Shown piece by piece: positions 8,260-17,137 of a stretch of DNA of 49,565 bases. The stretch is taken from contig JAJRYZ010000302.1 in the NCBI GenBank assembly GCA_024275515.1, forward strand, positions 1 to 49,565. The letters are read 5' to 3'. A program made the position numbers and the translations under genes. Below the pieces are notes generated by a model. It was not told where the DNA came from. It saw nothing but the letters and a program-made list of their open reading frames with translations, and did not search any database. The first letter of the stretch is position 1. Each line of letters starts with the position of its first letter. The stretch comes from Spirochaetota bacterium (GTDB taxonomy: Bacteria; Spirochaetota; Spirochaetia; ARS1246).

Positions 8260-9399
8260 ATGGTCTATCTGGACTGGGCCGCGGCGGCGCCTCGAGACCG
8301 CGACATTTGGGACGAAGCGCGCGCCGTCGACAACGAAGCGTTCGCCAACCCTTCATCCCCCCACCGCCTAGGAAGAAGAGCCGCGGACCGCATCGAGGAG
8401 GCCCACGCGCGAACAGCCGCCACCGTGGGAGTCCGTTCCGATGAGATCGTTTTTACCTCCGGCGCCACCGAGTCGAACAACATGGTCATATCCTCGCTCC
8501 TCATTCGGGAAACGCGGGGGAACGTCGTCGCCTCCGCAATCGAGCACGCCTCGGTGTTTGAACCGTGCAAATTGCTTGAGCGGTGCGGGTTCCCGCTCCG
8601 ACTCGTGAAATGCGGACGGGACGGGAGGATCGACCCGGACTCCGTTGTCCGAAAGGTCGACTCGGAGACGCTCCTGCTGACGATCATGCACGTCAACAAC
8701 GAGACCGGTTCGATTCAACCGCTCGCCGATATCGTCTCTGCGGTTCGCGCCTGCAGGCGCTCCGGCCGCAGAATACACATACACGCCGACCTCGTACAGT
8801 CGACCGGCCGCATCCACAACCCTCTTCCGAAGGTCGACCTCGACTCGGCGTCGATAAGCGGTCACAAACTCGGCGCGCCGAGAGGCTGCGGCGTTCTCGT
8901 TCTGCGTCGAACAATCGAGGCGATCTACCGCGGGGGGGGACACGAATCCGGTCGGAGGCCCGGGACGCACAATCTGTTTGCCGTTTGGGCAACGATGCGT
9001 GCTCTCGAAAAAACCGTGCCGGCGGGCGTCTCGTCCGGCGCGCGGGCGGCGCACGACGCCTTACTCCGAGAGCTCGCTCATGTGCCGGGTTGCGTCGTCA
9101 TTCCCGACACGGCGCATCGCTCACCCTACATCTGCTCGCTTTCTCTTCCGCCGATCCCGGGAGAAGTCATTGTTCGTCTGCTCGACGAGGAAGGCTACAC
9201 GATTTCGACCGGGGCGGCGTGCGCGACCAATCGGCGACGAGACAATCGCGTGCTTCGTGCAATGGGCTACGACGAGCGCCTCGCCGGCTCCGCGGTGCGC
9301 GTTTCGTGGGGGCCGGACATCACCGTCGATACGGTTGTCGGTTTCGCGCGAGCCGTCGCGCGAGTTTTTTCGGCCGTGAAGCATCGGACGTTCCGATGA
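8260..9399 (+). CDS. nifS: cysteine desulfurase, NifS/NifZ type
   Basis: A PLP enzyme that removes sulfur from cysteine and carries it as a persulfide. Length is 379 residues. It opens with YLDWAAAAPRD, has the 'TSGATESNNMVI' segment, 'HVNNETGSIQPL', the PLP lysine in SGHKLGAPRG (Lys203), and the persulfide loop STGAACATN with Cys321. It overlaps thiI by ATGA, so it is most likely the dedicated sulfur donor for ThiI, as with NifZ-ThiI in Bacillus; that match is an inference from context. ATG 8260 fits the family N-terminus; TTG 8221 is part of the -35 box. Confidence 0.9.
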   Translation: MVYLDWAAAAPRDRDIWDEARAVDNEAFANPSSPHRLGRRAADRIEEAHARTAATVGVRSDEIVFTSGATESNNMVISSLLIRETRGNVVASAIEHASVFEPCKLLERCGFPLRLVKCGRDGRIDPDSVVRKVDSETLLLTIMHVNNETGSIQPLADIVSAVRACRRSGRRIHIHADLVQSTGRIHNPLPKVDLDSASISGHKLGAPRGCGVLVLRRTIEAIYRGGGHESGRRPGTHNLFAVWATMRALEKTVPAGVSSGARAAHDALLRELAHVPGCVVIPDTAHRSPYICSLSLPPIPGEVIVRLLDEEGYTISTGAACATNRRRDNRVLRAMGYDERLAGSAVRVSWGPDITVDTVVGFARAVARVFSAVKHRTFR

Positions 9400-10574
9400 T
9401 CGAATTTCTCATCCGAGTGGGAGAGCTCACTCTCAAGGGAGAAAACCGCGCGTCTTTTGAAAAACAGCTCGCCTGGAACATCAAACGACCGCTGAGGGAT
9501 ACCGATTGTTCGGTCCGCCTCAGGCGCGGGAGGTTTTTTCTGACCGTTGCCGAGCCCCACGAGAGACGTGCGGAACGGGTGTTGCGGACCACCTGCGGCA
9601 TCGTCGGTTTCGCCCGAGATCGATGCGTCGACAAGCGGCTTGACCTGATCGCGGATGCCGCAATCGATCTCGCGCGCGAGGCGGGGGCGGCCGAGAAGCG
9701 GCTCCGATTCAGAATTCGATCGAGACGCACCGACAAGTCTTTTCCATTGAGCTCTCACCGGATCGAGGAGACGGTCGGCGCGGCGGTGACGAAGGAGTTT
9801 CCGCTGCTGTCGGTGAACCTCTCCGACCCCGAACTCGTGATTCACATCGAGATCCGCGACGCCGCCTATCTCTACGGAAACGATACCCCCGGTCCGTCGG
9901 GGCTGCCGGTCGGTTGCGCGGGTCGCGGCGTGTTGCTTCTCTCCGGAGGCATCGACTCTCCGGTGGCCGGGTTTTTCATGACAAAGCGCGGACTGAAGCT
10001 CGACGCGGTATACTTCGACACCTATCCCTACACGTCGATCGAAGCCCGGGAGAAGGTCGAAACGCTTGCGGGCATTCTCGCCGATTACAACGTCGGATTA
10101 ACACTGTACACGGTCCCTTTCACCGACATCGCGCTCCACATTCGGGCGACGGTCGACGAAGCGTACACGACGCTGTTGATACGGGCATGCATGATGGAGA
10201 TAGCATCGCTGATCGCCCGTCGGCGCAGGGCTCTCGCGCTCGTTACCGGCGAATCGCTGAGTCAGGTGGCGAGCCAGACGGTAGAAAGCCTCAGGTTCAC
10301 CGATGCGCACGCCGCATTTCCCGTGTATCGGCCGCTTATCGGGTTCGACAAGCAGGAAACGATCACATGGGCGCGTCGAATCGGCACCTACGAGACGTCG
10401 ATTCGCCCTTATGAGGACTGCTGTACGGTCTTTACGCCGACCGCGCCGAAGATTCGTCCGGAGCTCCGGTCGACCGAACGAATGTTCTCCGGACTCTCGG
10501 CGGGGCGCCTATTCGAAAACGCTCTCGAAAACACGTGCACTCGCTGGTTCGAACCCCACCGCCGCGATCTATGA
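9396..10574 (+). CDS. thiI: tRNA 4-thiouridine synthase ThiI (no rhodanese domain)
   Basis: Makes s4U at position 8 of tRNA and may contribute sulfur for thiamine. The 392 residues contain the N-terminal ferredoxin-like and THUMP domains (about 1-165), then the PP-loop adenylation motif SGGIDS (183-188) and 'LVTGESLSQVASQT'. The EDCCTVF segment holds Cys342 and Cys343, one of which is the expected catalytic cysteine. The protein stops without the C-terminal rhodanese domain of E. coli ThiI, so sulfur should be passed directly from the desulfurase encoded just upstream. The 3' end overlaps the convergent fmdB gene by 6 bp. Confidence 0.93.
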   Translation: MIEFLIRVGELTLKGENRASFEKQLAWNIKRPLRDTDCSVRLRRGRFFLTVAEPHERRAERVLRTTCGIVGFARDRCVDKRLDLIADAAIDLAREAGAAEKRLRFRIRSRRTDKSFPLSSHRIEETVGAAVTKEFPLLSVNLSDPELVIHIEIRDAAYLYGNDTPGPSGLPVGCAGRGVLLLSGGIDSPVAGFFMTKRGLKLDAVYFDTYPYTSIEAREKVETLAGILADYNVGLTLYTVPFTDIALHIRATVDEAYTTLLIRACMMEIASLIARRRRALALVTGESLSQVASQTVESLRFTDAHAAFPVYRPLIGFDKQETITWARRIGTYETSIRPYEDCCTVFTPTAPKIRPELRSTERMFSGLSAGRLFENALENTCTRWFEPHRRDL

Positions 10575-10913
10575 CGAGGTCTTGCTCTTCTGCTTCGCGT
10601 CTCCGGCCGCGCCTTTCGAATCGCTTGAGGCCGATTCGGATTTCGACGATCCGTTGCCCGACCGACTGTCGCCGTCACCGGCGCCGTCCGGCGCCTTGTC
10701 GGAACCGTCCTTACCGGCGCCGGAAGCGGCCGCCGCACGGCTGTCGGTGGAGTAGAACCCGCTACCCTTGAAAATGATCCCGGCGCCTCCGCCGATCAGA
10801 CGCTGTACTCGTCCCGAACACTCGGGGCATTCGGTAAGCGGCTCTTCGGACATGCTCTGAAACGCATCGAACCTGTGACCACATGCATTGCATTCGTATT
10901 CGTAGGTTGGCAT
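10569..10913 (-). CDS. FmdB-family zinc-ribbon protein
   Basis: A 114-residue protein of unknown biochemical role. The N-terminal 40 residues are the classic FmdB zinc ribbon: MPTYEYECNACG with Cys8 and Cys11, then ECPEC with Cys29 and Cys32. A short conserved part (GGAGIIFKGSGFYSTD) follows, and then a low-complexity tail rich in Gly, Ser, Asp and Lys. The start is fixed by the conserved MPTYEYEC. It lies at the downstream end of the minus-strand his genes, with a 67-bp gap. Confidence 0.85.
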   Translation of the reverse strand: MPTYEYECNACGHRFDAFQSMSEEPLTECPECSGRVQRLIGGGAGIIFKGSGFYSTDSRAAAASGAGKDGSDKAPDGAGDGDSRSGNGSSKSESASSDSKGAAGDAKQKSKTSS

Positions 10914-10980
10914 CGTTGATACTCCAATAGCCGATAATATAGACACAGCCGGACGGTTCGGCAACCGCTCCCACGATTCT

Positions 10981-11781
10981 CTATCCGGAATCGTCGCGCC
11001 TTTCGGGCAGCCCCGTGTCGATTCTGACCGGAACGCCTCGCTCGGCGAGGCGGCGCTTGATCTCAGCGATCGTATAGTCTCCGTAGTGAACCATCGACGC
11101 TATCAGCGCCGCATCGGCGTGGCCGACGGTAAGAACATCGTAGAGATGCTCCGGCCTCCCCGCGCCGCCCGACGCTACCACCGGCACTCCGACCGCGTCT
11201 GAGATCATTCGCGTGATCTCGAGCTCGTAACCTTCTCTGGTGCCGTCGGCATCCATCGAATTGAGCACGATCTCCCCGACCCCGCGTTTTTCGGCCTCGA
11301 TCGCCCACTCGAGCGCGTCGAGCTCGGTACGGATCCGTCCGCCGCTCGTGTACACCCGATAGCCGTTTCGCATTTTTTCGTCGCGCGCGGCGTCCATTCC
11401 GAGGACGATACATTGACTGCCGAACGCGGCCGCTCCCTGATCGATGATCTCGGGACGGCGGACCGCCTGGGAGTTGATGCTGACCTTCTCCGCACCCGCG
11501 AGGATGACGTCGCGCATCTCGTCGAGCGAACCGATCCCGCCTCCAACCGAAAACGGTATGAAGACCTTTTCGGCCACGCGTCGGACGACGTCGATCATGA
11601 TGCTTCTGCGCTCGGCGGACGCGGTAATGTCGTAAAAGACAAGCTCGTCGACGCCGCCGGCGTAGTAGGCTGCGGCCATCTCGACCGGGTCTCCGATGTC
11701 GACGTTTCCTTTGAACCGCACGCCCTTGGTTGTCTTCCCGTCCCTGACGTCGAGACACACGATGATTCTTTTCTCAAGCAT
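10981..11781 (-). CDS. hisF: imidazole glycerol phosphate synthase, cyclase subunit
   Basis: TIM-barrel subunit that uses ammonia from HisH to form imidazole glycerol phosphate and AICAR in histidine synthesis. The 266 residues begin [21 protein letters not shown] with catalytic Asp11. Phosphate-binding loops are visible at PFSVGGGIG and VASGGAG, and the second catalytic aspartate lies in [12 protein letters not shown]. It overlaps hisH by 8 bp. The rest of the his pathway is not in the window. Confidence 0.95.
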   Translation of the reverse strand: MLEKRIIVCLDVRDGKTTKGVRFKGNVDIGDPVEMAAAYYAGGVDELVFYDITASAERRSIMIDVVRRVAEKVFIPFSVGGGIGSLDEMRDVILAGAEKVSINSQAVRRPEIIDQGAAAFGSQCIVLGMDAARDEKMRNGYRVYTSGGRIRTELDALEWAIEAEKRGVGEIVLNSMDADGTREGYELEITRMISDAVGVPVVASGGAGRPEHLYDVLTVGHADAALIASMVHYGDYTIAEIKRRLAERGVPVRIDTGLPERRDDSG

Positions 11782-12388
11782 CGTTTCCCCGTATCGTGTT
11801 CTCCAGAAGCCTGAGGCCGTAAGGCCCCGATTTTTCCGGATGGAACTGGAACGCCACGACGTTTTCGCTCGCCAAAGCCGCGGCGAACCGCGCCGAATAC
11901 TCGGTCGTGCCGACGGTGTCCGGCGCCGTGTCCGGATCCACATAGTACGAATGGACGAAATAGAACGACCTGCCGTCGGGAATTCCGTGAAACAAAGTGG
12001 TATCCGCGACGTAGCGCACCTGATTCCAGCCCATGTGAGGGACCTTCATCCGCGCAACGGCGGGGAACCGGACCACGCGGCCGCGCAGAAGTCCCAGACA
12101 ATCGGTGTCGCCTTCGTCGGAGTGCTCTACGAAAACCTGGCACCCCAAGCAGATACCGATAAGACGCTTTCCCGCTTTCGCGTGCGACAGAATGACCTGA
12201 TCAAGACCGCGTTCGCGGAGCGTCCGCATGGCCGAAGACGCCTCGCCCACCCCGGGAACTATCAAGACATCGCACACGACGAGTCGTTCGACGTCGTTGG
12301 AGACGACGTGGTCGAACGAAAGGTAATCGAGCGCGGTTTCGACGCTTCGCAGATTGCCGGCGTCGTAGTCCACGATGCCCACCTTCAT
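11774..12388 (-). CDS. hisH: imidazole glycerol phosphate synthase, glutaminase subunit
   Basis: Class I glutamine amidotransferase that supplies ammonia to HisF. At 204 residues it is of normal size. It opens [16 protein letters not shown], the nucleophile is Cys80 in GICLGCQVF, and the His-Glu pair is in FQFHPEKSG near residue 183. The ATG at 12388 lies one base past the TGA of the lipoprotein gene, with a GGGGGCGAG Shine-Dalgarno inside the lipoprotein's glycine codons. This gives tight coupling to an unrelated upstream gene. Confidence 0.95.
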   Translation of the reverse strand: MKVGIVDYDAGNLRSVETALDYLSFDHVVSNDVERLVVCDVLIVPGVGEASSAMRTLRERGLDQVILSHAKAGKRLIGICLGCQVFVEHSDEGDTDCLGLLRGRVVRFPAVARMKVPHMGWNQVRYVADTTLFHGIPDGRSFYFVHSYYVDPDTAPDTVGTTEYSARFAAALASENVVAFQFHPEKSGPYGLRLLENTIRGNDA

Positions 12389-12389
12389 T

Positions 12390-13301
12390 TCACTCGCCCC
12401 CGCCGCCGGCGCCTGCCGCGTTCGCAACGATTTCGGAGAGTTGTTCTCGCGTGACGACCACCTCGCTTACCCGAACCACGCTTCCCTCGCGCACGACGAC
12501 GCCGGCCGAGTCGCCGGCGCGTAGAATGAATTCGACCGCGACGGCGATAAGCTTCGCCTGCAACGTCTGCGCCGCGACGAGGTCGGCCGCAAGCGTGTAT
12601 CCGTCGCCGGCTCTCGCGAGCTCCACCCTGAGCGAGTCGGGTGCTACTTGCCGCGCGATTTTCGGCGGTATCTTCCGGTCTTCGAGGAACAGACCGACAA
12701 GATCGCCGTCGAGGACGACGGCTGCAAAAACGGTCGGCGCATCGAGCGCCGACGGAAGCAGCGGCGCGACGTCGGACCCGGCCACGGGGCGGTCGCCGCG
12801 CATCGGTTCGGATTCGTTTGTCGCGACCATCACGGTTCGCGCCGGAAAACCGAAGGCGAGCCGACCGTCGTCGACCAGGTACCATCCGCCGGGTTCGTGA
12901 GGTCGCCGAATCCGCCCGGAGACGAGCGCCGCGACCCTCGCACGACCGACGGGGAAACGCCCGGCGAGGACGAGGCGATATTCAGGCGGTGCGCCGGCCG
13001 ACGTGCCGATCGACACGAATACCGTCTCGGCCGATTCAAGAAAAACGGAGGCCCCCTGCATCCGCTCCAAAAGGTCGTTGAAGACCTCGGGTCGTTCCGC
13101 GAGAATCTCTTCGACGAAGGCGACTTCGGCGCCGACGAAAAGGTCGTGGTCGTAATCGAGGAATGCGGTCGGCGACACGTCGACCGTCCGCGGAACCGTC
13201 GCGCACGCGGTAAGCGCGAGCGCAAAGGAGCAGAGCACGGTCAACGCGGCCGCTGCTCCGCGCCGGCTACACTTTTTCAAGAGATATCGAACAGGTTTCA
13301 T
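12390..13301 (-). CDS. predicted lipoprotein of unknown function
   Basis: 303 residues with a long basic n-region, a hydrophobic core and a lipobox LTAC that puts the lipidated cysteine at residue 33. The mature part is alpha/beta with many valines and no enzymatic motif that I recognise. The segments 'FVEEILAERPEVFNDLLERMQGASVFLESAETVFVSIG' and 'YRLVLAGRFPVGRARVAALVSG' look like a repeated domain scaffold. The gene overlaps the end of ileS by 35 bp and precedes hisH, so it is carried in the same transcript. Glycine-rich C-terminus (AGAGGGGE). Confidence 0.7.
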   Translation of the reverse strand: MKPVRYLLKKCSRRGAAAALTVLCSFALALTACATVPRTVDVSPTAFLDYDHDLFVGAEVAFVEEILAERPEVFNDLLERMQGASVFLESAETVFVSIGTSAGAPPEYRLVLAGRFPVGRARVAALVSGRIRRPHEPGGWYLVDDGRLAFGFPARTVMVATNESEPMRGDRPVAGSDVAPLLPSALDAPTVFAAVVLDGDLVGLFLEDRKIPPKIARQVAPDSLRVELARAGDGYTLAADLVAAQTLQAKLIAVAVEFILRAGDSAGVVVREGSVVRVSEVVVTREQLSEIVANAAGAGGGGE

Positions 13302-16300
13302 TTCCGCACTCTGCGCTCACCGCGTCTTTTTCCCGCCCCCATTGCCACGATTCCGCGAGCGTCTCATCGAGCAGGTGGTCTTCGAAGGCTTCGATCGCCC
13401 GGCGAACACGTTCGTTTCCGTCGATGGAAAGCTTTATTCGGTCGGTGACATCGAGGTCGCGGGTTTTTCTGAGATTCTGCACGCTTCGTACGATATCGCG
13501 TACGACTCCTTCGTTGTACAGCTCGTCGGTAATCTCCGGATCGAGCGCAACGGTCAGCGAACCCTCGTTCAGGACCCGCAGATTGTCCTTTTCGTTTCGC
13601 TCGACGATCACGCTTGCCGAATCGATGTCGACCGTCCGCGTCCCGATATCGAGCGAAAGCGTCGCTCCTTCGAGAAGCGACTGGATCTCTTCAGGCTCAA
13701 GCGACGCGATCCGTTCGGCGGCGGCCTTCATATCCCGCCCCAGTCGGCGACCGAGGACCCGGAAGTTCGCCTTGGCTCTGTAGGAAACGAGGTCTTCCTC
13801 GTATTCACGGAATACGACGTTCTTAACGTTGAGCTCGTCCTTGATCAGGTTCTCCATCTCGAGGAGAACGGCCCGCTCCCGCTGATCCTTGGTCACCAGA
13901 TGGATCGCTTTAAGTGGTTGCCTGGTTTTGATCGAATGAATCGACCGAAGCGCCCGACCGATCGACACCGTTTTGCGAACCACCGCCATCTTGTACTCGA
14001 GCTCCTCGTCGCGTTCGCCGCGGTTGGCGGCCGGATAGTCGGCGAGATGCACGGATTCGGGCATGTCGGCGGTTCTGAGATTCCGGTAAATGGCCTCGGT
14101 GATAAACGGAATGAACGGCGCGGCCACGTGCACCACTTTCATAAGGACCGAGAAGAGGGTTTCGTACGCGTGGTGTTTGTCCGCGTCGTTTTCCGATCGC
14201 CAAAACCTCCTGCGGGAACGGCGGATATACCAATTGGTCAGCAGATCGATAAACTCTTTTATCGGCTCTATCGCTCGCTGCAACTCGTAGGCGTCGAGCC
14301 CGTGCCTTACCGATTCGACGAGTTTCTCGGCCTCCGACAGTATCCACCTGTCGAGCGGATTATGCGGATTCTCCGGAGCTCCCGTCGGTGTTATTCGGTC
14401 GATATTTGCGTAGGTAACGAAAAAACTGTACGCGTTCCACAACGGAATGAGCGTTCCTTTGAGCACGTCGCGGACGCCGTCGTCGGAGTATCGCAGGTCT
14501 TCGGCGCGCACGACCGCCGAATCCATGAGAAAGAGTCTGAGAGCGTCGGCGCCGAAATTCGCGATGACCTCGCCCGGGTCGGCGTAGTTTTTGGCCGACT
14601 TCGCCATTTTCTTGCCGTCTTCGGCGAGGACGATTCCGTTGACGACCACCTGCTTGAAGGCCGGTTTGTCGAAGAGCGCGGCGGCCAGAACGGTCAGCGT
14701 GTAAAACCAGCCCCTCGTCTGGTCGAGCCCTTCCGCGATGAAATCGGAGGGAAAATGAGCTTCAAACCACTCCTTCTTCTCGAACGGATAGTGGTTCTGC
14801 CCGTACGGCATCGCCCCGGACTCGAACCAGCAGTCGAGCACTTCCGGCACGCGCCGCATCGCCGCGCCGCATTTGCAGCCGATCTCCACCTCATCGACAT
14901 AGTGCTTGTGGAGATCGTCGGGATAGACTCCCGACCTCTCCGCCAGCTCCTCCCGGGATCCGATGCAGATCATTTCGCCACACTTTTCGCATCGCCAGAT
15001 CGGAATCGGATTCCCCCAGTACCGGTTACGGGAAATCGCCCAGTCGCGCGCATTCTCCAGCCAGTTTCCGAATCTGCCCATCTTGAGATGCTCGGGCACC
15101 CACGATACGCGACGGTTCGCCGAGAGCATTTTGTCCTTGATTTTCCGAATACTGACGAACCACGATGAGACGGCCCGATAGATCAGCGGAGAACTGCACC
15201 GCCAGCAGTGCGGATAGCTGTGATAGTAGGACTCTCGTCGGACGAGTTTTCCTTCTCTTTTCAGCCTTTCGATGACGCCTTTGTCGGCATCCTTTACGAA
15301 AAGTCCCTCGAAATCACCGATCTCGGACGTAAAACGGCATTCCTCGTCGACGGGGCAAACGGTCGGGATACCCGTCTCCCGAAGCAGCTCGTAGTCCTCC
15401 TCTCCGAATCCCGGCGCGACGTGGACGACGCCGGTTCCGTCCTCGGTGCTCACGTAATCCGCGACGAACGTTCGAAACGCTCCCTTTGCGATAAGGCGGT
15501 CGAAATAGGTGAAGAGAGGTTCGTAGAAAACGCCGTCCAGGTCGCGGCCGTGATACTCTTCGATGATCTCATACTCGGCAGAATCGCCGTAGTAGTGGTC
15601 GAGCCTCGCCCGCGCGATGATATACTTCTCACCCGAATCGGCTACCTTGACGTACTCGATGTCCGCGCCGAGGGCGAGAGCGAGGTTCGACGGAAGAGTC
15701 CATGGAGTCGTCGTCCACGCGAGAAAAAAGGTGTCCTTCTCATCGCGAAGCCTGAACTTGACGGTGATGGCCGGATCGTGAACGTGCTCGTAGCCGCCGA
15801 GACTCAACTCGTGGTTGGAGAGAACCGTCGAGCACCGCGGGCAATACGGTAGTATATAATAGCCTTGATAGACGAGCCCGCGATCCCACAGTTGACGCAC
15901 AACCCACCAGATCGTCTCCATATAGTCGGGATCCATAGTCTTATAGTCGTTTTCGAAGTCGACCCAGCGTCCGAGCCGCGTGATAATCGTCTCCCACTCC
16001 TTGGTATAGCGAAGCACGATCGAACGACACGCCTCGTTGAACTCGGCGATGCCGTACGCTTCGATTTCGCGTTTCCCCGAGATGCCCAGTTCCTTCTCCA
16101 TCTCGTACTCGACCGGCAGCCCGTGACAATCCCATCCGAAACGTCGCTCGACCTGTTTACCTCGCATCGTTTGGTAGCGGGGAATGACATCCTTTATGAT
16201 ACCCGGGACGAAGTTACCGAAATGAGGAAGACCTGTCGCGAAGGGAGGCCCGTCGTAGAAGACGAACTCCTCGCACCCTTCACGATTGCTGACCGACCTC

Positions 16301-16386
16301 TCAAAAACGGCTTCCCGCTTCCAAAAATCGAGTATCGACTCTTCGAGCCGCGCAAAATCTACTTTCGGTTCGACCGGGGTATACAA
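13267..16386 (-). CDS. ileS: isoleucyl-tRNA synthetase
   Basis: Class I synthetase that charges tRNA-Ile and edits misacylated valine. About 1039 residues, longer than the ~940 of E. coli. The HIGH-type motif is in DGPPFATGLPHFGNF, the editing domain contains 'LAWTTTPWTLPSNLAL', the KMSKS-type motif is KMAKS in DGKKMAKSAKNYADPGE, and the tail is an anticodon-binding domain plus an extra C-terminal part. WRCEKCGEM and GCKCGA are possible zinc ligands. A strong AAAGGAG (16393-16399) sits 6 nt before TTG 16386 and 3 nt before GTG 16389, so I place the start at TTG 16386. ATG 16425 lies at or before the predicted transcription start (~16422). Confidence 0.93.
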   Translation of the reverse strand: MYTPVEPKVDFARLEESILDFWKREAVFERSVSNREGCEEFVFYDGPPFATGLPHFGNFVPGIIKDVIPRYQTMRGKQVERRFGWDCHGLPVEYEMEKELGISGKREIEAYGIAEFNEACRSIVLRYTKEWETIITRLGRWVDFENDYKTMDPDYMETIWWVVRQLWDRGLVYQGYYILPYCPRCSTVLSNHELSLGGYEHVHDPAITVKFRLRDEKDTFFLAWTTTPWTLPSNLALALGADIEYVKVADSGEKYIIARARLDHYYGDSAEYEIIEEYHGRDLDGVFYEPLFTYFDRLIAKGAFRTFVADYVSTEDGTGVVHVAPGFGEEDYELLRETGIPTVCPVDEECRFTSEIGDFEGLFVKDADKGVIERLKREGKLVRRESYYHSYPHCWRCSSPLIYRAVSSWFVSIRKIKDKMLSANRRVSWVPEHLKMGRFGNWLENARDWAISRNRYWGNPIPIWRCEKCGEMICIGSREELAERSGVYPDDLHKHYVDEVEIGCKCGAAMRRVPEVLDCWFESGAMPYGQNHYPFEKKEWFEAHFPSDFIAEGLDQTRGWFYTLTVLAAALFDKPAFKQVVVNGIVLAEDGKKMAKSAKNYADPGEVIANFGADALRLFLMDSAVVRAEDLRYSDDGVRDVLKGTLIPLWNAYSFFVTYANIDRITPTGAPENPHNPLDRWILSEAEKLVESVRHGLDAYELQRAIEPIKEFIDLLTNWYIRRSRRRFWRSENDADKHHAYETLFSVLMKVVHVAAPFIPFITEAIYRNLRTADMPESVHLADYPAANRGERDEELEYKMAVVRKTVSIGRALRSIHSIKTRQPLKAIHLVTKDQRERAVLLEMENLIKDELNVKNVVFREYEEDLVSYRAKANFRVLGRRLGRDMKAAAERIASLEPEEIQSLLEGATLSLDIGTRTVDIDSASVIVERNEKDNLRVLNEGSLTVALDPEITDELYNEGVVRDIVRSVQNLRKTRDLDVTDRIKLSIDGNERVRRAIEAFEDHLLDETLAESWQWGREKDAVSAECGNETCSISLEKV

Positions 16387-16428
16387 CACACTCTCCTTTG
16401 TACCGGCGCGACGGTGACGCCACATCAG

Positions 16429-16457
16429 ACATTCTCAATATTACCGTGAGGTGTCAA
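16429..16457 (-). promoter_or_regulatory. candidate ileS promoter
   Basis: On the minus strand: consensus TTGACA (16457-16452), 17-bp spacer, and an extended -10 (TGA followed by GAATGT at 16434-16429). Predicted transcription start about 16422, which leaves a leader of about 35 nt holding the ileS Shine-Dalgarno. The -10 itself is poor, so confidence is limited. Confidence 0.4.
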
Positions 16458-16509
16458 GCGCGACGGCAGTGAACGGCTCGCCCGACGAAACCGCGGCATT
16501 CCCGCCTTA

Positions 16510-17076
16510 TCAGCACGGCGAGATCGGCCGGCCGAGAGCGGCCACTCTCCGAACGATTCGTTCGGCCACATCGAACTGCGACAACTCGTTCGCGTAGATG
16601 ATCATATCGGCGAACTCGAACCGATCGATGTCGATGTCGTAGAGCCGCAGATACCTCGCGCGGTCCCGCAGATCGCGCTTTTCGGTGGCGGCAAGCACTT
16701 CGGAGTACTCTCCGCCTTCGCGCGCACGTATTCGTTCGGCGCGCACCGCCAGGTCGGCATGGAGATAGACGCGAAGGTCGGCGTCTTCGATCAGCCAAAT
16801 GGCCAACCGCGATCCAAGCACGCAATTCCCCTCCGAAGCGAGGCGAAGCTGCCGCCGATCGACGAGCCGGTCGTACGAGTCGTCCTTCTCGGCGAGTCGA
16901 CACACTTCCTCGAAACTGACGCCGCGTTCTTCGGCGATCGTATGAAAGGTGTAGTTGATAAGCCGCAGGCCGAGCCGCTCGGCCACGAGTCTGCTGACGG
17001 TCGAATTGCCGCACCCGCTTTTCCCCGATATCGCGATCGTGAGGCGGGCGCGAGGCGGGCGGGTGTGTTCAGACAT
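16510..17076 (-). CDS. cmk: cytidylate kinase, type 2 (short form)
   Basis: Phosphorylates CMP/dCMP for pyrimidine nucleotide supply. The 188 residues begin with a P-loop ISGKSGCGNSTVSRLVAERLGLR (Walker A GKSGCGNST, Asn in place of Lys at the usual position). 'ARYLRLYDIDIDRFEFADMIIYANEL' near the C-terminus is typical of the short Cmk family found in spirochaetes and archaea, and the large CMP-binding insert of E. coli Cmk is absent. Downstream of yicC with a 61-bp gap on the same strand. Confidence 0.8.
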   Translation of the reverse strand: MSEHTRPPRARLTIAISGKSGCGNSTVSRLVAERLGLRLINYTFHTIAEERGVSFEEVCRLAEKDDSYDRLVDRRQLRLASEGNCVLGSRLAIWLIEDADLRVYLHADLAVRAERIRAREGGEYSEVLAATEKRDLRDRARYLRLYDIDIDRFEFADMIIYANELSQFDVAERIVRRVAALGRPISPC

Positions 17077-17137
17077 TCCCCATCCAGATATTCCGCATCC
17101 GACGACTCCGAATCATCCCGGTAATCGGGGCGCCGGG

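Noticed and set aside
8583-9395. Upstream extension of thiI
   Set aside because: It lies within nifS in another frame; the conserved ThiI start is at 9396.
10981-12388. HisH/HisF as part of a surface-sugar (WbpG-type) pathway
   Set aside because: No WbpG or sugar genes are nearby and both proteins look like ordinary histidine enzymes.
13342-15168. A 608-codon open frame on the plus strand
   Set aside because: It is antisense to ileS, has no family resemblance and arises from the high GC content.
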